Assembly: GCA_002314835.1 (NCBI GenBank)
Contig: DCHM01000043.1
Span: 13,813 to 64,633 of the forward strand
DNA length: 50,821 bases
Source: Clostridiales bacterium UBA1752
GTDB taxonomy: Bacteria; Bacillota; Clostridia; Oscillospirales; CAG-382
Direction of reading: 5' to 3'
Shown here: positions 32,423 to 40,737 of the stretch, piece by piece
How the letters are laid out: every line of letters starts with the position of its first letter
Numbering within the stretch: position 1 is the first letter of the stretch
Program-made: the position numbers and the translations under genes
Notes under the pieces: model-generated
Told to the model about the DNA's origin: nothing
The model's database searches: none
Seen by the model: only the letters and a program-made list of their open reading frames with translations

Positions 32423-33664
32423 TTAAAACAATTCATCCACGTCGAGCGTGGCAAAAAGGTCGTCCTCGGTTTCGGCACGGCGTATGAGCTTGACCTCGCC
32501 GCCCTGCAGCATCAGCTCGGCGGGGCGCAGTCTGCCGTTGTAATTGTAGCCCATAGAGCGTCCGTGTGCGCCTGCGTCGTGTATTACTATCATATCGCCT
32601 ATTAACGGCTCGGGCAAATCTATCTGACGCGCAAACTTGTCGTTGTTTTCGCACAGTGGACCTACTACGTCGCAGGTGATGCCGTGCAGGCGTTTATACG
32701 GAGAGAGCACGGTTACGCCATGATAAGCTCCGTACATCGCAGGTCTCATCAGGTCGCATGCCGAAGCATCTACGCCGACGTATTCGCGGTTTACGTGCTT
32801 TTGCCCGACAACCGTGGTTACGAGATAGCCGTATTCGCCGGTGATAAACCTGCCCATTTCGGTACAGAGCCTCGGCTTCATCCCGTACATAAAGAAAAAC
32901 TTTTTATAAACCTGCTCGGTTTGCGAGCCGATTTTAAATATATCTACACCCGTTTCGTCCGGCTTATAAGGTATGCCTATGCCGCCGGCGAGGTCGATAA
33001 ACTCTATTTCTATGCCCTTTTGCGTCCTGAGCCTTACCGCGATGTCAAAAAGCACTGCCGCCAGCTCGGGATAGTAATTTGGCTCGAGCGTACAGCTCGC
33101 GAGCATAGCGTGTATGCCGAGATGGCGCACGCCTTTTTTGCCTAGGATTTGCAAGGCGTCAAATAGCTGCTCCTCGGTCATGCCGAATTTTGATTCGCGG
33201 CTGTTGCCGATAAAAGCGTTTGCAAAATCAAGCGTGCCGTTGTATCTGCAGCACACCGTATCGGGCAAATGCCCGAGCGAATTATAGAGATTGTTTATCT
33301 GAGTGATGTCGTCGAGATTGATGATAGCGCCTGCTTTTTCTGCGGCGGCGTATTCGCACGGGCGAGTTTCGTTAGACGTAAACATTATGCTCTGCCCCGT
33401 GATACCGCTGCGTGTGGCGAGAGTGATTTCGGGCACGCTCGCACAGTCGGCGCCGCATCCGAGCGAAGCGAGCAGTCTCAAAACCGCAGGCGTCGGGGTT
33501 GCTTTGACGGCAAAATATTCTTTGTAGCCTTTATTCCACGCAAACGCGGCGTTAACGTCAGACACCCTTTGCTTTATGCCGTCAAAATCATAAACGTAAA
33601 AAGGTGTGGGATATGTTTTGCGCCATTCGTTTGCGGCGGCGTAATCAAACGGTAGCTTATGCAT
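32423..33664 (-). CDS. lysA: Diaminopimelate decarboxylase-like PLP enzyme
   Basis: This protein of about 413 residues has the fold III PLP-dependent decarboxylase architecture. The PLP lysine is in EYFAVKATPTP (about Lys54), GGIGIPYKP contacts phosphate, and GPLCENNDKFA carries the Cys-Glu of the diaminopimelate/ornithine group. By length and motifs it is closest to LysA, which makes lysine from meso-diaminopimelate. Other carboxylate substrates remain possible. I use the ATG at 33664, which overlaps the upstream stop by 8 bases; a GTG at 33673 is an alternative. No other lysine genes are nearby. Confidence 0.88.
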   Translation of the reverse strand: MHKLPFDYAAANEWRKTYPTPFYVYDFDGIKQRVSDVNAAFAWNKGYKEYFAVKATPTPAVLRLLASLGCGADCASVPEITLATRSGITGQSIMFTSNETRPCEYAAAEKAGAIINLDDITQINNLYNSLGHLPDTVCCRYNGTLDFANAFIGNSRESKFGMTEEQLFDALQILGKKGVRHLGIHAMLASCTLEPNYYPELAAVLFDIAVRLRTQKGIEIEFIDLAGGIGIPYKPDETGVDIFKIGSQTEQVYKKFFFMYGMKPRLCTEMGRFITGEYGYLVTTVVGQKHVNREYVGVDASACDLMRPAMYGAYHGVTVLSPYKRLHGITCDVVGPLCENNDKFARQIDLPEPLIGDMIVIHDAGAHGRSMGYNYNGRLRPAELMLQGGEVKLIRRAETEDDLFATLDVDELF

Positions 33665-35267
33665 CGGGGACACTCATTCCTGCGTAAAACAGCGTCGGGT
33701 CAACAAAAGTGCCGCCGACCGAAATCGCCGTTTGTAAAACCGCGTCGTAAGTCCACGTATATCCGCTATTGCCCGATTCGCCTATGACCTGCGACTGTGT
33801 GACGAGAGTGCCGACCTCGCAGGTGATGGCGCTGAGGTTAAAATAATAGCTGTATATGCCGTAGCCGTGCGAAATAATGATGGTATTGCCCGTAGTGACG
33901 TTGGCTCTCGCATAGACGACTACTCCGCGTTGCATGGCTCTGACGGCAGTGCCGTATTTGATGTCATAGACGTTGCCGGGCAGTCTCAGCACCGCGCCGC
34001 CTTTGGTGAGCACGGCTTGGTCTGCAAAATAGTAATCGCTCGATGACGTGACTGCAGGCACAAACTTTTCACCAAATTCAAAGCTGTTTTGTGCCGACCT
34101 GCCGCCCGTAACCGCGGCAAACGACTCTTTTACGCCGTCTAAAACGGTGTCACTGAGCATCAGCTCATAATCTTCGGCTGATTCGAGCAGGGGCAAAATG
34201 TTACCCGACTTTTCCTGCACCAAGAGCTTGGCGGTAAACACCGAGCCTCCGACGTCAAAGTTTACGTCGTACAGATCTGCTTTGTTATGCACGTCAACCG
34301 CGAGGAGTGCAAAGCAGGTGCCGTCTGAGGTGCGATAGGGGATAATCGGCGAAGTCTGCATACCGGTGGTAAAGTTGATTTCGTCGTCGTCATTCATGTG
34401 GTCGATGCGTATGACAACCACGCCGCCTGCCTCGACGCTCTCGCGCGAAAGCGTTATGCTCGCAGGCACGTCGTATAGCAGGGTAAAGTTGTATTCCGCT
34501 TCGCCGTAAAAGTCTTTTGATTCGCTCTGGCGCCATTTTGCCTTGAGGCTGACGCTGATGCGAGTGTCGTCGTCAAACGACAGCGATTCGATGCCCGACA
34601 GCGGCAATAGCTCTCCGTCCTCGGTTACGAGTCTTACCTCGGTGATTTCGTCGGGCTGTATGCTGAATTCAAGCGAATTGACAAGCCCTGCGTATGCGTG
34701 CAGAACCTTGCCGTCGTAGGTGGACGAAGAACGGTCCTGATAAAAATTGCCGTCGATTTTTTTATAATTCCAGCTATAGCTTTCGGGATTTGCCACCCCG
34801 ACCTGCTGCCCCGAAACGACCTTTAGCTGAGGTAGCATATAGCCGTCGTAGAGATAGAGACATTCGGCTCGGCACAGATACGACTGTGCGGCGGACTCGT
34901 TGAGCAGATAAATGCGTCCCTTTGAGTCGTAAATCATACAGCCCGAGAGGTTGAGCGCAGGATATAGCTTGTAAACCTGCTCCTCGGAGCCGCGTTTGTA
35001 AACGAGGGTGATAGGCGTTTCGTTGTAAACGTCACGGACGGGGTTTGTTATCTGTTTGCTGTCAACGAGCAGGTTGCAGTAATATTCGACGTCCTCGGCG
35101 GATTCGTACAGATAGCTGTTGCCGTTGGTGAGCGTGACGGTGACGGTCTGCGTGCCGTCGAGCGCTACGGTTTGCATCGAATAGTTGTAGAGCAAAATTG
35201 CAATAAAAACAAGTGGTATCAGCAGTAATACCACGGGCAGTATTTTTTTGATCCGTTGTCTTTGCAA
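33657..35267 (-). CDS. Membrane-anchored protein with degenerate LytM/M23 domain
   Basis: This 536-residue protein has one N-terminal membrane helix (about residues 10-29) and a large extracytoplasmic region rich in beta segments. The C-terminal domain (about 430-530) follows the M23/LytM pattern: GTAVRAMQRGVVVYA, NTIIISHGYGIYSYYFNLS, VGTLVTQSQVIGESGNSG. The usual first zinc His and the final HxH are absent (VYDIKYG and AVLQTAI at those places), so it is probably not a zinc peptidase. In spore formers such proteins (SpoIIQ, or activators such as EnvC) act as scaffolds. A TTG start is used with AAGGATG upstream. Confidence 0.82.
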   Translation of the reverse strand: MQRQRIKKILPVVLLLIPLVFIAILLYNYSMQTVALDGTQTVTVTLTNGNSYLYESAEDVEYYCNLLVDSKQITNPVRDVYNETPITLVYKRGSEEQVYKLYPALNLSGCMIYDSKGRIYLLNESAAQSYLCRAECLYLYDGYMLPQLKVVSGQQVGVANPESYSWNYKKIDGNFYQDRSSSTYDGKVLHAYAGLVNSLEFSIQPDEITEVRLVTEDGELLPLSGIESLSFDDDTRISVSLKAKWRQSESKDFYGEAEYNFTLLYDVPASITLSRESVEAGGVVVIRIDHMNDDDEINFTTGMQTSPIIPYRTSDGTCFALLAVDVHNKADLYDVNFDVGGSVFTAKLLVQEKSGNILPLLESAEDYELMLSDTVLDGVKESFAAVTGGRSAQNSFEFGEKFVPAVTSSSDYYFADQAVLTKGGAVLRLPGNVYDIKYGTAVRAMQRGVVVYARANVTTGNTIIISHGYGIYSYYFNLSAITCEVGTLVTQSQVIGESGNSGYTWTYDAVLQTAISVGGTFVDPTLFYAGMSVPDA

Positions 35268-35298
35268 AATACTATCATCCTTATATTATGATGTGGTC

Positions 35299-35327
35299 AT
35301 TATAACACTCTTTTTGCGATTAGTCAA
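35299..35327 (-). promoter_or_regulatory. Sigma-A promoter of the M23-like gene run
   Basis: On the minus strand TTGACT (35322-35327) and TATAAT (35299-35304) are 17 bases apart. The start codon is about 30 bases downstream. The region is shared with the divergent GerA-family gene. Confidence 0.82.
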
Positions 35328-35375
35328 TGTTAAACGCGGATATAATATCTTTATAAAATAAACGCGGAGGCAACG

Positions 35376-36653
35376 ATGGATATTGACGATATAAAGAGAG
35401 CATTTAGCAGGTGTGAGGATTTTGCCGTAAACAGCGTGGGCGAAATGCACGTTTGCTTTATTATAGGCGTTACAAACCGTGAATATATCACGCGGCAAAT
35501 CATAGCGCCGCTTTTGGAGGGTTGCCGTGTCGAAATGCTACCTGCGGCGGCAAAAGCCAAGGTCAAGGATATTGAGGACGCCTGCGACAGGCTTTTGCAC
35601 GGCGAAGCGTTGGTCGTGTGCGGCACAGAGGTGATAGCGGTCGGTGCGCAGGACGAGCAGAGCCGCGACATCGGCGTAGCCGACAGCGACGTGACGGTCA
35701 AGGGTCCCAAGGCGGCGTTTACCGAAAACATCGCCACAAATCTCGCTATGCTGCGCCGCTACATTCGCACTCCGCGTCTTAAATCAATGCCTTTTGAGGT
35801 CGGCGCCGAAACTCACACGAGGGTGAGCGTTTGCTATATCGAGGGCAGGGCGAGTGAGAGGGTGGTAAGCCAAATAGTCAAGCGACTGCGCGAAATAAAG
35901 CCGACGGTAATAGTTGACAGCGGCTCCCTCGCGCCGCTGATTACGGGCGACGGCGGATATCCTTTTTTGAGTCTGCTCGGCTCGACCGAAAAAGTCGATA
36001 AGGTCGCCTCCAAGCTCGTGTCGGGCAGAGTGGCGATACTGGTTGACGGCAGTCCTTTTGTGCTTACTGCGCCTTACGTTTTTGCCGAAAGCCTGCAATC
36101 TGCCGAGGACTATCTCCGCTCAACGTGGTACGCGACTTTTATCAGACTGTTGAGGCTGACGGCACTGCTCGTTTCGGTGTTTTTGCCTGCTATATATCTA
36201 TGCGTCAATCGAGGCAAGCAAACCTTTTTTGACGTGATAACGACCTTGCTGATTTTTGAATTGCTGCGCGAGGTCGGCGTGCGTATGCCGCGCACGGTAG
36301 GCGACGCGGTAGGCATCGTCGGCTCGCTTATTATAGGCGACGCGGCGGTGCAGGCAGGGCTGACGACCGACGAAAGCATCATCGTGATAGCACTTTCGGC
36401 GGTGTGTGCGTTTATTGTGCCTGCGTATATGTATTCGGTCACGCTGACGAGGCTGGCGTTTGCATTGGTGGCGTTTTTTGCAGGAGGAGAAGGCGTGGCG
36501 GTGGCTTTTGCGCTACTGCTCGGACTGATGTGCGGCATAGAAAGCTTTGGCAGTCATTATATGTCCCCGATGGCGCCGATAGACCCAAAAGGTCTGACAG
36601 ATTTTATAATTTCGGTACCATCTAAGGCGCTCGGCAGGAGAGAACGCCCGTGA
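35376..36653 (+). CDS. GerA-family spore germination protein
   Basis: This 425-residue protein matches the GerA/SpoVAF family, which forms nutrient germinant receptor subunits or their partners in the spore inner membrane. The soluble N-terminal part contains VSVCYIEGRASERVVSQIVKRL and the hallmark VSGRVAILVDGSPFVLTAPYVFAESLQSAEDY. Four to five membrane helices follow, with FELLREVGVRMPRTVGDAVGIVGSLIIGDAAVQAG. It is shorter than typical GerAA (about 480-500). No GerB or GerC partner is encoded beside it. GGAGG lies 5 bases before the ATG; a TATAAT at 35341-35346 may be its -10 box, but no good -35 was found. Confidence 0.92.
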   Translation: MDIDDIKRAFSRCEDFAVNSVGEMHVCFIIGVTNREYITRQIIAPLLEGCRVEMLPAAAKAKVKDIEDACDRLLHGEALVVCGTEVIAVGAQDEQSRDIGVADSDVTVKGPKAAFTENIATNLAMLRRYIRTPRLKSMPFEVGAETHTRVSVCYIEGRASERVVSQIVKRLREIKPTVIVDSGSLAPLITGDGGYPFLSLLGSTEKVDKVASKLVSGRVAILVDGSPFVLTAPYVFAESLQSAEDYLRSTWYATFIRLLRLTALLVSVFLPAIYLCVNRGKQTFFDVITTLLIFELLREVGVRMPRTVGDAVGIVGSLIIGDAAVQAGLTTDESIIVIALSAVCAFIVPAYMYSVTLTRLAFALVAFFAGGEGVAVAFALLLGLMCGIESFGSHYMSPMAPIDPKGLTDFIISVPSKALGRRERP

Positions 36654-37195
36654 CGGCGGCGTTTGGACTGACGCTCTCGCTGCTCTTGGTTTGCCGCGGA
36701 AGCACGGCGGCTATGGCAATAGCGACGGCATGGTGCGTCGTATGGTCGTTTGTCAGAGTAAAAAGTCGGGCGTTTTATGCCGTAATCGGTATTTTGTCAG
36801 CCGTGGCGGCGGCACTGACCGCAGGCAGGTTTGCCGTGATAGTGCTGTTTGCAGGCACGATGATGGCCGTCAAAAACACAAAAGCTCCTTTGCTGTCGGC
36901 TGATATTACGGCGGTTTTGCTCATAATATGTGCGGTTGTGCAGGTGTTTTGGATAGGCAAAAGCCCTCTTGAAATGCACTTTGACACCTGCGCTACTGCG
37001 CTTGCGGTTTTGGCACCTATACCCATAGGTCGGCTTATAAGTCGCGGCAAGTGCGGCACTATCGGCATCATTTCAGCCGCGGCGGTCTCGGTTTTGTTTG
37101 CGATAGGCAACGCCGAGGTAAATTGCTATGCCACGCTGTTTGTTTTGCCACTCGTCATATCAGCAGCTTTAAATGCATATAAGTCTATAGGTTAA
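36650..37195 (+). CDS. Multi-pass membrane protein, unknown, coupled to the GerA gene
   Basis: This 181-residue, very hydrophobic protein has about six predicted membrane helices and short loops. I do not recognise a family. It starts with GTG and overlaps the GerA-family stop by 4 bases, so it is probably translated with it and may work in the same membrane complex; that is inference. Its TAA stop codon lies inside the left terminal inverted repeat of the 250-bp element that follows (37189-37438), so insertion of that element may have set the present C-terminus. Confidence 0.75.
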   Translation: MTAAFGLTLSLLLVCRGSTAAMAIATAWCVVWSFVRVKSRAFYAVIGILSAVAAALTAGRFAVIVLFAGTMMAVKNTKAPLLSADITAVLLIICAVVQVFWIGKSPLEMHFDTCATALAVLAPIPIGRLISRGKCGTIGIISAAAVSVLFAIGNAEVNCYATLFVLPLVISAALNAYKSIG

Positions 37196-37438
37196 CAGTA
37201 CAAATCTAAAACCTGCTACGGCGCCACAATATAGGCGATTTGCACTTTGTCGTCAATTAGTATGCCGTCTTTCTCCCCGGCACAAATCGCTCTATCTATC
37301 CTCAGCCGTAGTCTTTGGATTTTTGGTAGAGCAGGTCGGAGTGTCCTGCGAGTCGTAGCTCGCAGGCTCTGCTGTCGTACAGTCAAAAATTCTGGTGGCA
37401 CAGGAGTAGAGAGATGCTTGCCAAAAAACTGTTAACCT
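37189..37438. repeat. 250-bp structured element with 11-bp terminal inverted repeats
   Basis: AGGTTAACAGT (37189-37199) is mirrored perfectly at 37428-37438. Nested inside are further perfect inverted repeats: ACCTGCT/AGCAGGT (37211-37217, 37330-37336), CTACGGC/GCCGTAG (37216-37222, 37305-37311), GCGATTTG/CAAATCGC (37235-37242, 37283-37290) and a separate hairpin CCTGCGAG/CTCGCAGG (37345-37352, 37359-37366). No convincing gene lies inside. It looks like a MITE or a structured RNA element. A clear target-site duplication was not found. Confidence 0.65.
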
Positions 37439-37451
37439 TAAGGTGATTATT

Positions 37452-37988
37452 ATGCAACAAAAGACTGTAAAAAAGGTATTGCGTGTAGGCGACGCCGACG
37501 CGGTGGTTATCAACATCTCTTTCCCCGAGCTTGGCGGCAGGGCAGGGGCGTATTATACGGCGCTTTGCAAAAGGCTGATGCGTTACGCTTCGACGGTTTT
37601 GTTTGGCAGGGCGGCAAAAGCGGTGCAGGGCGGCAAAGAGCCGTTTGCCGCGGTGATGAGCTCGTCGGTGACGTTGCAAAACCGCAAAACCGTCTCGGTT
37701 TACACGAGCGCGTTTATTTACGACGGTGAGCGGCGCGAGGTGCTTGACGTCGGCAGGACGTGGGACTTAAAGCGCGGCGTCCTATTGCGTACCGAGGACG
37801 CCTTTGGCACAAAGTTGCAATCGGTCGCACGCGAGGTATCGTCAAAGACCGATTACAGCCCAAAACGCGCTTTGGCACTTATCAAAAAGCACGGGTTTTA
37901 TATCACGCCCGAACACGTCGTCTGCGTACTTGGCAAAAATAAAGTCTTTTTGCCACTTGACTTTTTGGACGGTTTATTGTATAAGTAA
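37452..37988 (+). CDS. Hypothetical protein, unknown
   Basis: This 178-residue soluble protein is not recognised. It has the look of an alpha/beta domain (VINISFPELGGRAGAYYTAL, a central RKTVSVYTSAFIYDG strand pair and a C-terminal GFYITPEHVVCVL), distantly reminiscent of DUF3298/RsiV-like domains, but this is weak. The ATG at 37452 has AAGGTG 6 bases upstream, which starts just outside the right inverted repeat of the preceding element; a GTG three codons earlier is less likely. Codon use resembles its neighbours. It lies 28 bases before the second oxidoreductase gene. Confidence 0.72.
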   Translation: MQQKTVKKVLRVGDADAVVINISFPELGGRAGAYYTALCKRLMRYASTVLFGRAAKAVQGGKEPFAAVMSSSVTLQNRKTVSVYTSAFIYDGERREVLDVGRTWDLKRGVLLRTEDAFGTKLQSVAREVSSKTDYSPKRALALIKKHGFYITPEHVVCVLGKNKVFLPLDFLDGLLYK

Positions 37989-38016
37989 AGTAATAAAAAA
38001 GGAAAGGTATTGTGAC

Positions 38017-39081
38017 ATGAAACAGATAAACATAGTTATCCTCGGTCAGGGTCGCAGCGGCCGCGACATCCACGGTCTGCACCTCAAAAAAGATACCGAG
38101 AGATTTAAGGTTGTCGGCGTCGTAGAGCCTATGGACATCCGCAGAGAGCGTGCCGCCCAAGAGTACGGCTGCGAGACCTTTAAGGACTACAAAGAGCTAT
38201 TTGGCCGCAAGGACATCGACCTCGTAGTCAACGCTACGCCGTCTTACCTGCACTACTCCATTACCAAGGACCTGCTCGAGCACGGCTTTAACGTCTTGTG
38301 CGAAAAGCCCTGCGTCCCCACCGTCGAGGAGTTTGACGACCTTATCGCAACCGCAAACAAAAACAGGGTGCATCTGCTCGTATTTCAGCAGTCGAGATTT
38401 GCAAACTACTTTGTCAAGGTCAAAGAAATCATCGCCAGCGGCAAGCTCGGCCGCATAGTACATATCGGCATACAGTTCAACGGCTTTGCTCGCCGTTGGG
38501 ACTGGCAGTGCTGCCTCGATTATAACGGCGGCAACCTCGCCAACACCGGTCCTCATCCGCTCGACCAGGCGCTCAACCTGCTCGATTGCTACGGCGCTAT
38601 GCCCGACGTATTCTGCAAGATGGACCGTTGCAACACCTTCGGCAACGCCGAGGACTACGTTAAACTCATCCTTACCGCACCCGGCAGACCCCTTATCGAC
38701 CTCGATATTTCGTCCTGCGACGCATATCCGTCATATACCTACAAGGTCGAAGGCACACGCGGCACCCTCAAGGGCACCATGGCGCATATCGACTGGAAGT
38801 ATTTTAAGCAGGAGGAAGCTCCCGAGCAGCACCTCGTCCGTGAAACTCTCACCGCAGGCGAAGAAAAACTGCCGTCATACTGCGTAGAAAAGCTGAATTG
38901 GTACGAGGAATCCTGGGACGGTGACCCTCAGGCACCGTTTATTGCCGCAGTACAGGAATATTACAATCAGATTTACACTCTCTTTACCGAGGGCAGAGAA
39001 CATGATATCAAGCTCTATCAGGTTCGTCAGCAGCTCGCCGTAATCAGAGAAGCGCATAAGCAAAACCCTCAGATTAACTAA
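38017..39081 (+). CDS. Gfo/Idh/MocA-family oxidoreductase
   Basis: This 354-residue enzyme has the Gfo/Idh/MocA fold. The Rossmann segment is INIVILGQGRSGRDIHG (residues 4-20). CEKPCVPTVEEFDDL is the family signature, here with Cys-Val in place of the common Met-Ala. The C-terminal domain contains NTGPHPLDQALNLLDCYG with the likely catalytic His. The start at 38017 (MKQINIV) follows GGAAAGG. It differs clearly from the 8634 protein, so the two are not recent duplicates. The substrate is unknown. A terminator follows. Confidence 0.9.
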   Translation: MKQINIVILGQGRSGRDIHGLHLKKDTERFKVVGVVEPMDIRRERAAQEYGCETFKDYKELFGRKDIDLVVNATPSYLHYSITKDLLEHGFNVLCEKPCVPTVEEFDDLIATANKNRVHLLVFQQSRFANYFVKVKEIIASGKLGRIVHIGIQFNGFARRWDWQCCLDYNGGNLANTGPHPLDQALNLLDCYGAMPDVFCKMDRCNTFGNAEDYVKLILTAPGRPLIDLDISSCDAYPSYTYKVEGTRGTLKGTMAHIDWKYFKQEEAPEQHLVRETLTAGEEKLPSYCVEKLNWYEESWDGDPQAPFIAAVQEYYNQIYTLFTEGREHDIKLYQVRQQLAVIREAHKQNPQIN

Positions 39082-39100
39082 ATAGCGGAACAAAAAAATC

Positions 39101-39134
39101 ACCCGATAGAACATAAAAGCTCTATCGGGTTTTT
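39101..39134. terminator. Bidirectional terminator after the second oxidoreductase
   Basis: ACCCGATAGA (39101-39110) pairs with TCTATCGGGT (39121-39130) around a 10-base loop, with T residues to the right and an A run to the left. It can serve both this gene and the converging GNAT-VOC gene. Confidence 0.88.
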
Positions 39135-39183
39135 GTTATGTTTTACGCATTGTAATACATACCGTAGATTCCTGCTCTTTAAT

Positions 39184-40128
39184 CTACACCGGTGTCCCGA
39201 CCTCGATTAGATTGCCGTCGGGGTCGTAAAATCTTACCGTTTTTTGTCCCCAACTGTGTGTCATCAGACGGTTGACGTATTCCGTTTCTGGGTAGAGTTC
39301 TTCAAGTCGTGCGATCAATTTTTCGATTTCGGGTGCTTCAAAGTATAATTCAGACTGATTGCTTTTTGCGATTATGCTTTTTTGAGTAAACTCCGTCCAA
39401 TAGCGCGACTCCTGCAAATAAATATGCTCGGTCAGCTCCATGTTTCCGTCGTTGTCCTGCACGAGCTCGAGACCGAACATATCGTTGTAAAACCGCAGAG
39501 CGCGGCGGCAGTCCCGGACGACTATCAGAGTGCCTTTGTAAGCTATGTGCTTATTGTCGCTTTGACGCAGACTTTCCCACTCTTTTTTGAGTATGGCGTA
39601 TTGATAGGTGTTTTCGTATTTCGGCGTGCCGTCGGGGTTTTTGACAAAGGAAATAAACTCCTTAAATAATCCCTCCTGCCTCATACCGAGCTTTTCACAT
39701 AGGTGCTGACTCGGCTTGTTGTAATCTTCGGTATAGGCATAAATGCGCCTTGCGCCTTTTGCGTTAAAAAGATAATCAAAAAAAGCGTGTGCGGCTTCAA
39801 AGGCGTAGCCCTTGCCCGTATAGTTTAGGTTAAGCATCCAGCACGGGCTGAACGTGTCTTTAACGGCGTTTGCGTCCTCCTGCGGGTCGTCACATTCGGG
39901 ATAAGCGTCTATTTCGCCGATAACTTTACCGCTGTCTTTCAGTACGATTGCAAAATAGTATTCGGTTTCTCCGACGCGCTTTTTCATTTCCGCTTTAGCG
40001 TCGTCGAGGGCATCGAGCTTCATGCAGGCAAAGCAATTAACCGCCGGCTCGTGCAGATATTCAAAAACGTCCTCTGCGTCTGTTTCGGCAAACGGGCGCA
40101 GTATCAGTCTGTCGGTATGCAAAATCAT
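39184..40128 (-). CDS. GNAT acetyltransferase fused to a VOC (glyoxalase-fold) domain
   Basis: This 314-residue protein has two domains. Residues about 1-175 are a RimJ/RimL-like GNAT acetyltransferase (MILHTDRLILRPFAETDAEDVFEYL, then LNYTGKGYAFEAAHAFFDYLF as the acetyl-CoA loop). Residues about 195-314 are a VOC/glyoxalase-fold domain (GTLIVVRDCRRALRFYNDMFGLELV; VRFYDPDGNLIEVGTPV). The ATG at 40128 is chosen because GGAG lies 7 bases upstream. The pairing suggests modification and binding of one small molecule, perhaps an antibiotic or amine; this is a guess. It lies 14 bases after the ECF gene. Confidence 0.88.
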   Translation of the reverse strand: MILHTDRLILRPFAETDAEDVFEYLHEPAVNCFACMKLDALDDAKAEMKKRVGETEYYFAIVLKDSGKVIGEIDAYPECDDPQEDANAVKDTFSPCWMLNLNYTGKGYAFEAAHAFFDYLFNAKGARRIYAYTEDYNKPSQHLCEKLGMRQEGLFKEFISFVKNPDGTPKYENTYQYAILKKEWESLRQSDNKHIAYKGTLIVVRDCRRALRFYNDMFGLELVQDNDGNMELTEHIYLQESRYWTEFTQKSIIAKSNQSELYFEAPEIEKLIARLEELYPETEYVNRLMTHSWGQKTVRFYDPDGNLIEVGTPV

Positions 40129-40142
40129 AGGCGTGCTCCGTG

Positions 40143-40667
40143 TTATATTTTTACTTTCCATTTGCCTGTCAGCATTACGATAAGCGGCACGAGGACGATC
40201 TGCAGTATTATCCCGGGTATCGACTCCAGTACCGAGCGCGTAAAAACCGCCGTCAGCGTAAACTTTGTAGTGTCAAAGCCGAGGCAGATAAGCTGTGCAA
40301 TACCCCAGAGCGCGCGACCTGCGACCATAGCCGTCAGCAAAGCGACGTAGATAAAAGGCTTTTTTTTCGGCAAAAATTTATACATCAGCCCTGCTACGGC
40401 GCCGTAAACGGCGAGCTCGACCGACATACATACAGCACTCGGAAATATAACGGGCATGCCGAGCGTGACGCTCCTTAAAAGCGGCGCGATTACGCCTACT
40501 GCGAGACCCCACTGCCAGCCGCAGATAAATCCGCACAGCAGCACTGGGATGTGCATGGGGGTGAGGGCGGCGCCGAACTGTTTGATTTGCCCTGTCAAAA
40601 ACGGCAAAAGATATGCCGCCGCAAGCAGCATTGACGATATGACGAGACGCTTTGTATTTGTTTTCAT
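40143..40667 (-). CDS. ECF transporter S component
   Basis: This 174-residue membrane protein has about six helices and the appearance of a substrate-binding S component of an energy-coupling factor vitamin transporter. SSMLLAAAYLLPFLTG is at the N-terminus, then HIPVLLCGFICGWQWGLAVGVIAPLLRS. The ATP-driving EcfAAT module is not encoded here, as is usual for group II systems. The substrate cannot be assigned; the leader is too short for a riboswitch. The ATG at 40667 follows GAGG, and a consensus promoter lies upstream. Confidence 0.85.
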   Translation of the reverse strand: MKTNTKRLVISSMLLAAAYLLPFLTGQIKQFGAALTPMHIPVLLCGFICGWQWGLAVGVIAPLLRSVTLGMPVIFPSAVCMSVELAVYGAVAGLMYKFLPKKKPFIYVALLTAMVAGRALWGIAQLICLGFDTTKFTLTAVFTRSVLESIPGIILQIVLVPLIVMLTGKWKVKI

Positions 40668-40686
40668 ATATTTATACCTCGGCAAT

Positions 40687-40715
40687 ATTATACTATTTTT
40701 CACATCAACCGTCAA
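40687..40715 (-). promoter_or_regulatory. Sigma-A promoter of the ECF/GNAT-VOC pair
   Basis: On the minus strand TTGACG (40710-40715) and TATAAT (40687-40692) are 17 bases apart, close before the ATG at 40667, leaving a leader of about 13 bases. Confidence 0.85.
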
Positions 40716-40737
40716 CAATTAAAAATGATTTTTTGCT

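Noticed and set aside
37189..37438. Integron attC site
   Set aside because: The ends contain GTTAAC, but they do not fit the RYYYAAC/GTTRRRY rule, the element is longer than known attC sites, and no integrase or cassette pattern is seen.
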